Below are positions 26,627 to 35,811 of a DNA stretch of 64,000 bases, in pieces. The translations under genes were made by a program, and so were the position numbers. The stretch comes from Micrococcaceae bacterium Sec5.8 (lineage in GTDB: Bacteria; Actinomycetota; Actinomycetes; Actinomycetales; Micrococcaceae). Numbering within the stretch: the first letter of the stretch is position 1; the number at the start of each line of letters is the position of its first letter. The stretch lies in the NCBI GenBank assembly GCA_039636775.1, contig CP143429.1:1426001-1490000 (forward strand). Reading direction: 5' to 3'. The notes under the pieces are model-generated. The model was not told the DNA's origin, ran no database searches, and worked only from the letters and a program-made list of their open reading frames with translations.

Positions 26627-29600
26627 GTGACTTCCAGCAACGACTCGTTTGTCCATCTCCACAACCACACCGAGTACTCGATGCTGGACGGCGCCGCCCG
26701 GCTCGGTGAGCTCTTCGACGAAACCGAGCGGCTGGGCATGCCGGCCCTCGCCACGACCGACCACGGCTACCTGTTCGGCGCCTTCGACTTCTGGAAGCGG
26801 GCCACGGACCAGGGCATCAAACCGATCATCGGCGTCGAAGCGTACGTGACCCCCGGGACCGCCCGGGCGGATAAAACCCGTGTCCGCTGGGGCGAGGAGA
26901 ACCAGCGCAAGGACGACATCTCCGGCGGTGGCGCGTACACCCACATGACGCTGCTGAGCTACAACAACGTGGGCATGCGCAACCTCTTCCGCGCCTCCTC
27001 CATCGCCTCCCTGGACTCAGTCTTTGGCAAGTGGCCCCGGCTGGACCGCGAGTTGCTGAACACGTACTCGGAAGGCCTGATCGCCACCACAGGCTGCCCG
27101 TCCGGCGAGGTGCAGACGAGGCTCCGGCTCGGACAGTACCGGGAAGCCGTCGAGGCGGCCGCCGAGTTCCGTGACATCTTCGGTGCGGAAAACTACTTTT
27201 GTGAACTCATGGACCATGGCCTGGACATCGAGCGGCGCGTCACGGGGGACCTCCTGCGCCTGGCCAAGGAACTGAACCTTCCGCTCGTGGCCACCAACGA
27301 CCTCCACTACACGCACGAGCACGACGCGAAGGCGCATGAGGCCCTGCTGGCCATCCAGTCCGGTTCGACCCTGCTGGAGCCGACGTATGACAATGGCGGC
27401 TCGCGCTTCGCTTTTTCCGGCAGCGGGTACTACCTCAAATCACCGCAGGAAATGCGCGAGCTGTTCCGTGACCACCCGGAAGCCTGCGACAACACCCTCC
27501 TCATCGCCGAGCGCTGCGAAGTCTCCTTCAATACCGGCGCCAACTACATGCCCCGGTTCCCCTGCCCCGAAGGAGAGGACGAAACGTCCTGGCTGGTCAA
27601 GGAAGTGGATAAGGGACTGCAGTACCGCTACCCCCAGGGCATTCCGGACAAGGTGCGCACCCAGGCCGACTACGAACTCGGCGTCATCACCTCCATGGGG
27701 TTCCCGGGCTACTTCCTGGTGGTGGCCGACTTCATCAACTGGGCCAAGAACAACGGCATCAGGGTTGGCCCCGGACGCGGTTCCGGCGCAGGTTCCATGG
27801 TGGCCTACGCCATGCGCATCACCGACCTTGACCCGCTGCACCACGGCCTGATCTTTGAGCGCTTCCTGAACCCGGACCGTGTCTCCATGCCCGACTTCGA
27901 CGTCGACTTCGATGACCGGCGCCGCTCCGAAGTGATCGACTATGTGACGCGCAAATATGGTGACGAACGCGTCGCGATGATTGTCACCTACGGCACCATC
28001 AAGACCAAGCAGGCGCTCAAGGACTCCTCGCGGGTGCTCGGCTACCCGTTCAGCATGGGCGAACAGCTGACCAAGGCGCTGCCACCGGCCGTGATGGCCA
28101 AGGACATCCCGCTCGCGGACATCCAGAACAAGGACTCCAAGCGCTACAGCGAAGCCGGTGACTTCCGGCAGCTGATTGCCACGGACCCGGAAGCCGCCAA
28201 GGTCTTTGAAACGGCTCTCGGCATCGAGGGCTTGAAACGCCAGTGGGGAGTCCACGCCGCCGGCGTCATCATGTCCTCGGACCCGATCATCGACGTCATC
28301 CCGGTCATGCGCCGTTTCCAGGACGGCCAGGTCATCACGCAGTTCGATTACCCGACGTCCGAGGGCCTGGGCCTGATCAAAATGGACTTCCTGGGCCTGC
28401 GGAACCTGACGATCATTTCCGACGCCCTGGAAAATATCACGATGAACCGCGGGATCGACCTCGACCTTGAGTCCCTCGCCCTGGACGACGTCGCCTCCTA
28501 CGAGCTGCTCGCCCGCGGTGACACCCTGGGGGTGTTCCAGCTCGACGGCGGGCCGATGCGTTCCCTGCTTAAGCTCATGAAGCCTGACAACTTCGAAGAC
28601 ATCTCCGCCGTGCTGGCCCTCTACCGGCCGGGCCCCATGGGCGCCAACGCGCACACCGACTACGCCCTGCGCAAGAACAAGATCCAGGACGTCATCCCGA
28701 TCCACCCGGAACTGGAAGAACCGCTCGCCGAAATCCTCGGCGGCACCTACGGCCTGATTGTGTACCAGGAGCAGGTGATGGCGGTGGCGCAGAAACTCGC
28801 CGGCTACACCCTGGGCCAGGCCGACATCCTGCGCCGCGCCATGGGCAAGAAGAAGAAATCAGAGCTTGACAAGCAGTTCGCCGGCTTCTCCCAGGGCATG
28901 CAGGACAACGGCTACTCCATGGCCGCCGTCAAGACGCTCTGGGACATCCTGCTGCCCTTCTCCGACTACGCCTTCAACAAGGCCCACTCCGCCGCGTACG
29001 GCGTGATCTCCTACTGGACCGCGTACCTCAAAGCCCACTACGCCCCGGAGTACATGGCAGCCCTGCTGACCAGTGTCGGCGACGACAAGGACAAGTCGGC
29101 GATCTACCTCAATGAATGCCGGCGCATGGGCATCACGGTGCTGCCGCCGGACGTCAATGAGTCCGCGCTGAACTTCACGCCTGTGGGCAACGACATCCGC
29201 TTCGGCATGGGTGCCATCCGCAACGTCGGTGTCAACGTCGTCGATGCCATGGTCACGGCACGCGAAAAGGAAGGCGCCTACACGTCCTTCAAGGACTACC
29301 TCATGAAGGTACCCGCGGTGGTCTGCAACAAGCGCACCATTGAATCGCTGATCAAGGCCGGAGCTTTCGACTCGCTGAACCACCACCGGCGTGCCTTGGC
29401 CATGATCCATGAAGAGGCGATCGACTCCGTTATCACGCTCAAGCGCAACGAGGCGATCGGACAGTTCGATCTCTTCGCCGGTTTTGACGAGGCCGAATCC
29501 GAGGCGTCCCTCAGCATCGAGATTCCGGACCTCCCCGAGTGGGAGAAGAAGGACAAGCTGTCCTTCGAACGGGACATGCTCGGCCTGTACGTCTCGGACC

Positions 29601-30184
29601 ACCCGCTGCAGGGACTCGAGGGGGTCCTCAGCCAGCATGCCGACCAATCCATTACCTCGCTCATCGCCGAGGACGGCCCGCACGACGGCGCCATCGTCAC
29701 GATCGCCGGGATGATCACCTCTCTGAGCCGGCGGATCGCGAAGGCCAGCGGCAACGCGTATGCCCGCGCCGAAATTGAGGATCTGGGTGGTTCCGTGGAG
29801 GTGATGTTCTTCGGCCAGGTCTACGGCCCCATCGCTTCGGTGCTCGCGGAGGACCTGATCGTCGTCGTCAAGGGCCGGCTCCAGCGCCGCGACGATGGCG
29901 CCGTCGCGCTGAACTGCATGGAACTCTCCGTCCCGGACCTCAGCGAGGGCCTCCACGGTCCGCTGGTCATTACCATGGCAACGCATAAGGCCACCGAAGC
30001 CGTCGTGACCGAACTCGGTGATGTCCTCAGGACGCACCGCGGAAAATCCGAGGTACGGCTCCACCTGCAGGGCGATGTCCGGGTGGAAGTGATGGGCCTT
30101 CCCGTGCACCTGCGGGTCAACCCGAGCCCGTCGCTGTTTGGAGACCTGAAGGTCCTCCTCGGTCCGACCTGCCTGGACAGCTAG
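26627..30184 (+). CDS. dnaE: DNA polymerase III alpha subunit (replicase)
   Basis: An 1185-residue C-family replicative polymerase, DnaE1 type. The PHP domain opens with FVHLHNHTEYSMLDGAARL (about 4-22) and keeps its metal-ligand histidines, as expected for the proofreading PHP domain known in actinobacterial DnaE1. The polymerase palm has GPGRGSGAGSMVAYA and MPDFDVDFDDRRRSEVIDYV (about 421-440). A beta-binding and OB-fold region follows (IVTIAGMITSLSRRIAK, about 1023-1040). No exonuclease insertion as in PolC is present. It converges on the flavin reductase gene. Confidence 0.97.
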   Translation: MTSSNDSFVHLHNHTEYSMLDGAARLGELFDETERLGMPALATTDHGYLFGAFDFWKRATDQGIKPIIGVEAYVTPGTARADKTRVRWGEENQRKDDISGGGAYTHMTLLSYNNVGMRNLFRASSIASLDSVFGKWPRLDRELLNTYSEGLIATTGCPSGEVQTRLRLGQYREAVEAAAEFRDIFGAENYFCELMDHGLDIERRVTGDLLRLAKELNLPLVATNDLHYTHEHDAKAHEALLAIQSGSTLLEPTYDNGGSRFAFSGSGYYLKSPQEMRELFRDHPEACDNTLLIAERCEVSFNTGANYMPRFPCPEGEDETSWLVKEVDKGLQYRYPQGIPDKVRTQADYELGVITSMGFPGYFLVVADFINWAKNNGIRVGPGRGSGAGSMVAYAMRITDLDPLHHGLIFERFLNPDRVSMPDFDVDFDDRRRSEVIDYVTRKYGDERVAMIVTYGTIKTKQALKDSSRVLGYPFSMGEQLTKALPPAVMAKDIPLADIQNKDSKRYSEAGDFRQLIATDPEAAKVFETALGIEGLKRQWGVHAAGVIMSSDPIIDVIPVMRRFQDGQVITQFDYPTSEGLGLIKMDFLGLRNLTIISDALENITMNRGIDLDLESLALDDVASYELLARGDTLGVFQLDGGPMRSLLKLMKPDNFEDISAVLALYRPGPMGANAHTDYALRKNKIQDVIPIHPELEEPLAEILGGTYGLIVYQEQVMAVAQKLAGYTLGQADILRRAMGKKKKSELDKQFAGFSQGMQDNGYSMAAVKTLWDILLPFSDYAFNKAHSAAYGVISYWTAYLKAHYAPEYMAALLTSVGDDKDKSAIYLNECRRMGITVLPPDVNESALNFTPVGNDIRFGMGAIRNVGVNVVDAMVTAREKEGAYTSFKDYLMKVPAVVCNKRTIESLIKAGAFDSLNHHRRALAMIHEEAIDSVITLKRNEAIGQFDLFAGFDEAESEASLSIEIPDLPEWEKKDKLSFERDMLGLYVSDHPLQGLEGVLSQHADQSITSLIAEDGPHDGAIVTIAGMITSLSRRIAKASGNAYARAEIEDLGGSVEVMFFGQVYGPIASVLAEDLIVVVKGRLQRRDDGAVALNCMELSVPDLSEGLHGPLVITMATHKATEAVVTELGDVLRTHRGKSEVRLHLQGDVRVEVMGLPVHLRVNPSPSLFGDLKVLLGPTCLDS

Positions 30185-30208
30185 CCGCCCGCCCTGCTTC
30201 GCCCGCCG

Positions 30209-30270
30209 TTTCGACGGTTCCCTGCCCGCTCGATGCCCGTAAGCGTCTGGCCGGCACGGAACCGTCGAAA
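30209..30270. repeat. 13-bp inverted repeat between convergent genes
   Basis: TTTCGACGGTTCC (30209-30221) is repeated in inverse as GGAACCGTCGAAA (30258-30270) with 36 bases between. It lies between convergent dnaE and flavin reductase genes. It may end transcription from both sides or be a dispersed genomic repeat; no T run is present. Confidence 0.65.
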
Positions 30271-30283
30271 TGGCCGGAGCAGC

Positions 30284-30784
30284 TTAGATCTCGTAGTCGA
30301 GCGGTGCCGGCTGGCCGTAGGCGCCGGAGTGGTAGAGCAAGGGAGCGCCGACGGAACCTACTTCACCCTCCACGACTTCCACCACCACGACCGCGTTGTT
30401 TTCAAAGGAAAGCCGCATCTGGACCTTGCCGATCAGCCAGCCGGCGACGTCCTTCAGGATCGGCACTCCGTGGGGTCCGGGCTCCCAGTGATTGCCCTCG
30501 AAGCGGTCGCTGCCCCGGGCGAAACGGTCTGCCAGCGCCTGGTTCTCCAAGCCCAGCATGTGCACCCCGATGTAGGTGGCGTTGGCCACGGCGGGCCAGG
30601 ATCTGGAAGTGCGGGCCATGTTGAACGTGAACCGGGGCGGCTTGGCTGAGAGAGAAGCCACGGAGGTCGCGGTGAAGCCGAAGGGGACCCCGTTGAGATC
30701 GGCGGTGATAATGGCCACGCCCGCGGCATGCCGGCGGAACATCTCCCTGAAAGTTCCTTCAAAGGCTTGGTCCTCTGTGGCCAC
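30284..30784 (-). CDS. flavin reductase family protein
   Basis: A 166-residue FMN-binding split-barrel protein. The pattern EMFRRHAAGVAIITADLNG (about 13-31), the FTATSVASLSAKPPRFTFNM segment (about 36-56) and the C-terminal HSGAYGQ motif are those of short-chain NAD(P)H:flavin oxidoreductases, which supply reduced FMN to two-component monooxygenases. No monooxygenase gene is adjacent, so the partner is unknown. GTG 30784 has an AGGGAG site, and a -10 box TAGGTT lies at 30818-30823 on this strand. Confidence 0.85.
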   Translation of the reverse strand: MATEDQAFEGTFREMFRRHAAGVAIITADLNGVPFGFTATSVASLSAKPPRFTFNMARTSRSWPAVANATYIGVHMLGLENQALADRFARGSDRFEGNHWEPGPHGVPILKDVAGWLIGKVQMRLSFENNAVVVVEVVEGEVGSVGAPLLYHSGAYGQPAPLDYEI

Positions 30785-30817
30785 TGCGTTCCCACTCCCT
30801 GCTGCACGTGTGTGTTG

Positions 30818-30823
30818 AACCTA
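30818..30823 (-). promoter_or_regulatory. -10 box of the flavin reductase gene
   Basis: TAGGTT on the minus strand, about 33 bases before GTG 30784, leaving a normal leader with a ribosome site. Confidence 0.45.
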
Positions 30824-30937
30824 CCCTGTCAGCGTATTGCTCCGGCGAGGGGCTGCGGAACTTTGTTTACCCGGCGCCGTCATGAGGAACGTCACACAAG
30901 AACGCGCGCTCATGTGTCCGGCCGGCGGAAAGCTTGT

Positions 30938-30943
30938 TAAGGT
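30938..30943 (+). promoter_or_regulatory. -10 box of the membrane protein gene (leaderless)
   Basis: TAAGGT lies 7 bases before ATG 30951 and no ribosome site is seen. This supports that ATG over an in-frame one at 30837. Confidence 0.5.
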
Positions 30944-30950
30944 TTGTTCC

Positions 30951-31592
30951 ATGACACGCCCCGCAGTCAACGGCCAGCTTCCCCTGGACCCAGCGCAGGC
31001 CCCGGACGGGATCCCTGCACCCTTCCCGGTTCCCGGGACCCTGACGGGCGCTGCTTCGGGTCCGGCGCCGCGGGAGCCCGCCGGCCGCCCCGTGACCTGG
31101 CGCAAGGCGGCGGTCATGGCCGCTGCCGGTATCCCGGTGGGACTGCTGTGGTGGATTCTCGCACCGTCGGGACTGAATCTGCTCTCCGGTAATCCGGAAC
31201 TGCGCAGCGGCGCCAACACCGAAGGGTGGCTGCCGCGGGACCTTGTACTGGCGGGGCTGTTCCTCCTGGCCGGCTGCATATCCGGGGCGGCCGCGTCCGG
31301 AACGAGGCACAACGGGCCCGACGGGCGCGCCGTCCTTCGGGCCGTGGCAGCAGCAGCCCTCGGCGCAGTGGCCGCCTGGGGGACAGGCGTGGTGTGCGGC
31401 CTGTGGTGGGGATTGCCCGGTGACACCTCAGCCAACGCCAGCATCGCCTTTTCCCTGCGGTCCCTGGCCGTCCTCGCCATCTGGCCCGCCGCCACCGCCC
31501 TGGCCATTTTCCTGAGCACCATCTTCACCACGCCGGCATATCAGGCCCCGGGCGCAGAACCTGCCGGGGCGGCACGTAAAATGGATAAGTGA
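30951..31592 (+). CDS. four-pass membrane protein of unknown function
   Basis: A 213-residue protein with about 55 hydrophilic Pro-rich residues and then four predicted membrane segments (about 61-80, 98-117, 128-150 and 170-192). I do not recognise it firmly; its layout resembles DUF2567-type actinobacterial membrane proteins. The stop overlaps the hisD GTG by 4 bases, so the two could be co-transcribed, although hisD also has its own -10 box inside the end of this gene. Confidence 0.7.
   Translation: MTRPAVNGQLPLDPAQAPDGIPAPFPVPGTLTGAASGPAPREPAGRPVTWRKAAVMAAAGIPVGLLWWILAPSGLNLLSGNPELRSGANTEGWLPRDLVLAGLFLLAGCISGAAASGTRHNGPDGRAVLRAVAAAALGAVAAWGTGVVCGLWWGLPGDTSANASIAFSLRSLAVLAIWPAATALAIFLSTIFTTPAYQAPGAEPAGAARKMDK
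31577..31582 (+). promoter_or_regulatory. -10 box of hisD (leaderless)
   Basis: TAAAAT lies 6 bases before GTG 31589, inside the 3' end of the upstream gene. This spacing predicts a leaderless hisD transcript in addition to any read-through. Confidence 0.55.
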
Positions 31593-32989
31593 CCCTTTCA
31601 GCTGACAGCTCCGTGCCCGCCGCCACTGCGCCCCCGGCCGCCGACCTCAACTTCCGCACCGTCGACCTCCGCGGCCAGCGGCTGAGCCTCGCCGGTCTCC
31701 GCGCCGCGGTACCCCGGGCGAAGGCCGGCACCCTGGCTGATGCCGAGGCGAAGGTTTTGACCATCATCGAGGCCGTCCGTGCGCGCGGCTTCGAGGCGCT
31801 CAGTGAGCTGGCCCTGACGTTTGACGGCGTGGAACAGGCGCATCCCCGGGTGCCGGCGGAGGCGTTGACGGCTGCCCTGGCAGGCCTGGATCCCGCCGTG
31901 CGGGCTGCCTTGGAGGAATCGATCAAACGGGCCCGTCGCTTTGCCGACGCCCAGCGCCCGGCCGACGCCGATGTCGAACTCGGCGAAGGGGCGGTGGTGA
32001 GCCAGAAATGGGTGCCCGTGGCGCGGGTGGGCCTCTACGTTCCCGGCGGCCTGGCCGTGTATCCCTCCTCCGTCATCATGAACGTTGTCCCGGCCCTCGC
32101 AGCCGGAGTCCAGTCCATCGCGCTGGCGTCTCCTCCGCAAAAGGGCTTCGGCGGTCTCCCGCACCCCACCATCCTCGCCGCAGCGTGCCTGCTCGGCATC
32201 GAGGAGGTCTACGCGATTGGCGGCGCCCAGGCCATCGCGGCCTTTGCCTACGGCATTCCCGCGACGGACGGGCTGGCAGGGCTGGATCCCGTGGATGTTG
32301 TCACCGGCCCCGGCAACGTCTTTGTCGCCACGGCAAAGCGCCTCGTCAAAGGCGTGGTGGGTATCGATTCCGAGGCCGGCACCACGGAGATCGCGATTCT
32401 GGCGGATGCTACGGCACGGCCGGTCCTGGTCGCGGCGGACCTCATCAGCCAGGCTGAGCACGACCCCAAGGCCGCGTCGGTGCTGATTACGGACTCGGAG
32501 GACCTCGTCGCGGCCGTCCGGGCTGAACTGGGCCGCCAGGCGGCGGCAACGAAGCACGGCCTGCGGGTCCGTGAGGCCCTTTCCGGTCCGCAGTCCGGCG
32601 TCGTCCTCGTGGACAATCTTGACCAGTGCGTCGCAGCGTGCAACGCCTACGCCGCCGAGCACCTGGAGATCATGACGGCGGACGCGGCGGCGGTCGCGGC
32701 CCGGATCCGCAGCGCCGGGGCGATCTTTGTAGGGGACTACAGCCCCGTCAGCCTCGGGGATTATTGCGCCGGGTCCAACCACGTGCTGCCCACCAGTGGC
32801 ACCGCGGCATTTTCCTCAGGACTGAACGTGACCACCTTCCTGCGCGCCATTCAGGTCATTAACTACTCCCGGGCCGCCTTGGCGGAGGTCAGCGGGCACA
32901 TCGTCAGCCTGTCAGGGGCCGAGGATCTGCCTGCGCACGGCGAAGCGGTCACCGTTCGGTTCGCCCAGGCAGCACACCACTACATGTAG
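31589..32989 (+). CDS. hisD: histidinol dehydrogenase
   Basis: A 466-residue NAD-dependent enzyme performing the last two oxidations of histidine synthesis, histidinol to histidine. Signatures include [19 protein letters not shown] (about 146-164), the family motif region [16 protein letters not shown] (zinc and substrate binding), [13 protein letters not shown] and the C-terminal [17 protein letters not shown]. About 20 extra residues precede the core. No other his gene is in the window. The stop codon lies within the first NrdR-like box of the next gene. Confidence 0.95.
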   Translation: MTLSADSSVPAATAPPAADLNFRTVDLRGQRLSLAGLRAAVPRAKAGTLADAEAKVLTIIEAVRARGFEALSELALTFDGVEQAHPRVPAEALTAALAGLDPAVRAALEESIKRARRFADAQRPADADVELGEGAVVSQKWVPVARVGLYVPGGLAVYPSSVIMNVVPALAAGVQSIALASPPQKGFGGLPHPTILAAACLLGIEEVYAIGGAQAIAAFAYGIPATDGLAGLDPVDVVTGPGNVFVATAKRLVKGVVGIDSEAGTTEIAILADATARPVLVAADLISQAEHDPKAASVLITDSEDLVAAVRAELGRQAAATKHGLRVREALSGPQSGVVLVDNLDQCVAACNAYAAEHLEIMTADAAAVAARIRSAGAIFVGDYSPVSLGDYCAGSNHVLPTSGTAAFSSGLNVTTFLRAIQVINYSRAALAEVSGHIVSLSGAEDLPAHGEAVTVRFAQAAHHYM

Positions 32990-33030
32990 TAATTACAGGC
33001 TTGTTATTCCGCTACATCTAGTCATAAAAT
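32977..33030 (+). promoter_or_regulatory. nrdR promoter with two NrdR-like boxes
   Basis: Box 1 (32977-32992) contains the perfect palindrome ACTACATGTAGT; box 2 (33009-33024) contains CTACATCTAGT. The centres are 32 bp apart, three helical turns, as usual for NrdR box pairs. A promoter TTGTTA (33001-33006), 18-bp spacer, TAAAAT (33025-33030) lies with -35 between the boxes and box 2 in the spacer. This layout predicts autorepression of nrdR. Confidence 0.7.
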
Positions 33031-33126
33031 GAGGGCAAAGCCGGTCGCGCCTGAGTACTGTGCAGGCTCACACCCGATGCCGGGGTCTGGCTGGTCTCAT
33101 TGGTTCGCAACAGGGGAGGAGGCGTC

Positions 33127-33618
33127 ATGTATTGTCCGTTTTGCCGAAACCCTGACTCGCGCGTAGTGGACAGCCGGATCGCAGACGACGGCTCGGCCAT
33201 CCGCCGCCGCCGCCAGTGCCCGGAATGCGGCCGACGCTTCACCACCGTTGAGACCACCAGCCTCACCGTTATCAAGAGGTCCGGAGTCGGCGAGCCCTTC
33301 AGCCGCAGCAAGGTTATCAACGGTGTCCGCAAGGCCTGCCAGGGCCGTCCCGTGACCGAAGACGATCTGGCCATGCTCGCCCAGGAAGTGGAAGAGGCCA
33401 TCCGGGCCGCGGGCGCCGCAGAGATCGAGGCGCACGAAGTCGGTCTGGCAATCCTCAGCCCGCTGCAGCGCCTCGATCAGGTCGCGTACCTGCGATTCGC
33501 CAGCGTCTACCAGGCTTTCGACTCCCTCGAGGACTTCGAAGCCGCCATCTCGCTGCTCCGCCACGAGGCCGAGACGAAGGGCCGCGAGGGCCAGAGCCAG
33601 CAGAAAAGCCCGCTCTAG
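33127..33618 (+). CDS. nrdR: ribonucleotide reductase repressor NrdR
   Basis: A 163-residue regulator. The N-terminal zinc ribbon has [17 protein letters not shown] and [13 protein letters not shown] (four Cys, about 3-34), followed by the ATP-cone domain (about 46-136: [20 protein letters not shown]) that senses ATP/dATP. NrdR represses ribonucleotide reductase operons by binding paired boxes. ATG 33127 follows a strong GGGAGGAGG site. No nrd structural gene is in the window, but two boxes precede this gene. Confidence 0.95.
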   Translation: MYCPFCRNPDSRVVDSRIADDGSAIRRRRQCPECGRRFTTVETTSLTVIKRSGVGEPFSRSKVINGVRKACQGRPVTEDDLAMLAQEVEEAIRAAGAAEIEAHEVGLAILSPLQRLDQVAYLRFASVYQAFDSLEDFEAAISLLRHEAETKGREGQSQQKSPL

Positions 33619-33698
33619 CAGCGGTTCAGGAGCGCCGGCGTACAGACTCCGGTGGTGGCAGCGGAGGGGAAGCCGCGGCCACCACCGGCACCAGGAAC

Positions 33699-33759
33699 AT
33701 GCGCCATCACTGAGGGTCGTTCCCAGCGTTCGAACGACCTTTCGTGATGGCGCATTTTT
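33699..33759. terminator. two-part terminator between nrdR and ppgK
   Basis: Outer 12-bp arms (33699-33710/33744-33755) enclose inner 8-bp arms (33715-33722/33732-33739); a five-T run ends at 33759. The T run is on the plus strand, so it mainly ends nrdR transcripts, though it sits between convergent genes. Confidence 0.85.
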
Positions 33760-33761
33760 CG

Positions 33762-34565
33762 TTACTTGGCCAGCCTGTGTTTCAGCGCGATCTCCAGGGC
33801 AGCTCCCACGATTCCGGCGTCGTTCTTCAGTTCGGCCGGAACAATCGGCGTGCGCAGCTGCAGCCGCGGCAGGTACTCGTCGGCCCGCTTGGAGATGCCG
33901 CCCCCGACGATGAACAGCTCGGGGGAGAAAAGGAATTCCACGTGGGAGAAGTAGCGCTGCAGCAGCACGCTGTACTGCTCCCAGCTCAGCCCGTCCCTCT
34001 CGCGGGCTACGGCGGAGGCCTTGCTCTCGGCATCGAACCCGTCAATTTCCAGGTGTCCGAGTTCGGCGTTGGGCACAAGCTTGCCATCGAAGATGAAGGC
34101 GGAGCCGATCCCGGTGCCCAGCGTGATAACCAGCACCGTCCCGGCCACGGACGCTCCGGCGCCGAAGCGTGCCTCGGCGAGACCCGCGGCATCGGCGTCG
34201 TTGATGACCTCCACGGGCCGGCCCAGGCGGGCCGTCAGCATGGCATCGATGTCCATTTCCAGCCACGACTTGTCCACATTGGCAGCGGAGTGAACCACGC
34301 CGTGCTGGATGATGCCGGGGAAGGTGACTCCAACGGGCGAATCGGGGGCCGGGGCATCGGGCCGGGCGGAAAGTTCGGCCACAACCTGCGCCACGACCTC
34401 GGCGACGGATTCCGGCGTCGACGGCTGCGGGGTGGGGATGCGCAGGCGGTCACCGACCAGCTTGCCCTTCTTTAGGTCGACGATCCCGCCCTTGATGCCG
34501 GTGCCACCAATATCGATGCCGATCAGCGGGGCGTTCTTCTTCGACTTCTCGTCCTTCTTGGCCAA
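33762..34565 (-). CDS. ppgK: polyphosphate glucokinase
   Basis: A 267-residue ROK-type kinase using polyphosphate, and usually also ATP, to make glucose 6-phosphate. The phosphate 1 motif IGIDIGGTGIKGGIVD (about 15-30), the GVTFPGIIQHG segment, and LGTGIGSAFIFDG with AELGHLEIDG match actinobacterial PpgK. The start is TTG (protein MAKKDEKSKK) with only a weak ribosome site; the conserved kinase core begins at residue 14, so a slightly different start would not alter function. It converges on nrdR. Confidence 0.92.
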   Translation of the reverse strand: MAKKDEKSKKNAPLIGIDIGGTGIKGGIVDLKKGKLVGDRLRIPTPQPSTPESVAEVVAQVVAELSARPDAPAPDSPVGVTFPGIIQHGVVHSAANVDKSWLEMDIDAMLTARLGRPVEVINDADAAGLAEARFGAGASVAGTVLVITLGTGIGSAFIFDGKLVPNAELGHLEIDGFDAESKASAVARERDGLSWEQYSVLLQRYFSHVEFLFSPELFIVGGGISKRADEYLPRLQLRTPIVPAELKNDAGIVGAALEIALKHRLAK

Positions 34566-34653
34566 TGTGGTTCCGTTCGTGGCAGGGGCGGAGCTAGGAG
34601 GGTGCGGGCCAGGGCCGGCGGGCGAAGACCGGGATCTTCAGGTGAAGCAGGAA

Positions 34654-35532
34654 TCAGGGGAGCGTCAGCACCTCGGCACCGGACTCCGTGACCAGCAGGG
34701 TGTGTTCGAACTGTGCCGTGCGCTTACGGTCCCGGGTGACGACTGTCCAGTCATCGGCCCACATGTCCCAGTCCACGGTCCCCAGCGTCAGCATGGGTTC
34801 AATGGTGAAAACCATCCCCGTTTCCATGACTGTGTTGTAAGCCGGGGCGGCGTCATAGTGCGGGATGATCAGGCCGGTGTGGAAGGCCTCTCCCACGCCA
34901 TGGCCGGTAAAATCACGGACGACGCCGTAGCCGAAGCGCTTTGCATAGGACTCGATGGTGCGCCCGATGACGTTGATTTCCCGCCCGGGAGCCACGGCGC
35001 GGATGGCGCGGTTCAGGGATTCCTGCGTGCGCTGGACGAGGAGCCGGGATTCCTCGTCCACGCTGCCGGCAAGGAAGGTGTGGTTGGTGTCGCCGTGGAC
35101 GCCCCCGATGAAGGCCGTGATGTCAATGTTGAGGATATCCCCGTCCTGAACAACAGTGCTGTCCGGGATGCCGTGGCAGATGACCTCGTTCAGCGACGAG
35201 CACAAGGACTTGGGGAAGCCGCGGTAGCCCAGGGTGGAGGGATAGGCGTCGTGGTCGAGCAGGAATTCGTGCCCCACCCGGTCCAGTTGGTCCGTGGTGA
35301 CGCCGGGCTGGATGTGCTTGCCCACCTCCACAATCGCCTGGGCGGCAATCCGCGAGGCGACACGGATCTTCTCGATGGTCTCCGGTGATTTGACCTCGGA
35401 GCCGGTAAATTTGGCCGGCGCGGGCTTCCCCACATATTCGGGGCGCGGGATCGACGCCGGGACGGGCAGTTGCGGACTGACAGCTCCCGGGACCAGGGTG
35501 CCGGTGGGTGCAGTCGAGGCGAGAGAAGGCAT
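34654..35532 (-). CDS. map: type I methionine aminopeptidase
   Basis: A 292-residue metalloprotease removing N-terminal methionine from new proteins. Metal ligands lie in [20 protein letters not shown], the [14 protein letters not shown]is region, [10 protein letters not shown] and QFEHTLLV. A roughly 40-residue Pro-rich N-terminal extension before the core is like the longer actinobacterial MapB type that may bind the ribosome. The ATG at 35532 is supported by a TATGAT box exactly 6 bases upstream; an in-frame start at 35580 would lie before that promoter. Confidence 0.93.
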   Translation of the reverse strand: MPSLASTAPTGTLVPGAVSPQLPVPASIPRPEYVGKPAPAKFTGSEVKSPETIEKIRVASRIAAQAIVEVGKHIQPGVTTDQLDRVGHEFLLDHDAYPSTLGYRGFPKSLCSSLNEVICHGIPDSTVVQDGDILNIDITAFIGGVHGDTNHTFLAGSVDEESRLLVQRTQESLNRAIRAVAPGREINVIGRTIESYAKRFGYGVVRDFTGHGVGEAFHTGLIIPHYDAAPAYNTVMETGMVFTIEPMLTLGTVDWDMWADDWTVVTRDRKRTAQFEHTLLVTESGAEVLTLP

Positions 35533-35538
35533 ACATTG

Positions 35539-35544
35539 ATCATA
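35539..35544 (-). promoter_or_regulatory. -10 box of map (leaderless)
   Basis: TATGAT on the minus strand, 6 bases before the map ATG, with no ribosome site. It predicts a leaderless transcript and fixes the start. Confidence 0.6.
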
Positions 35545-35633
35545 TAAGGACCCGGCCGGAGGCACAGAAACAACCGCCACTTAACCGGCGTCAAATAGCG
35601 GGTGGCCGCCAGAAGAAGAGCTAAGGAGCAGGG

Positions 35634-35801
35634 ATGCCGGAGTACTGGTACAACGTCAATACTCACGAGGTCGAAGAGGACGCCATGTCCGATTGGAGCC
35701 AGCTGATCGGCCCGTACAAGACGCGGGAGGAAGCCGAACACGCCCTCGAGAAGGTCAAGGCCCGCAACGAATCCTGGGACAAAGGCGACGAGGAGGACTA
35801 G
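35634..35801 (+). CDS. small SPOR-like protein (55 residues)
   Basis: ATG 35634, preceded by AAGGAG at 6 bases, opens a 55-residue acidic protein that begins MPEYWYNVNTHEVEED and contains LIGPYKTREEAEHALEKVKA. This short protein is common in actinobacteria and is usually annotated as SPOR-domain-containing because of the GPYxTREEAE pattern seen in SPOR repeats. Its function is unknown; no signal peptide or membrane segment is present, so it is cytoplasmic. It is 10 bases upstream of the P-loop kinase gene and likely co-transcribed. Confidence 0.85.
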   Translation: MPEYWYNVNTHEVEEDAMSDWSQLIGPYKTREEAEHALEKVKARNESWDKGDEED

Positions 35802-35811
35802 TAGGGCCCCA

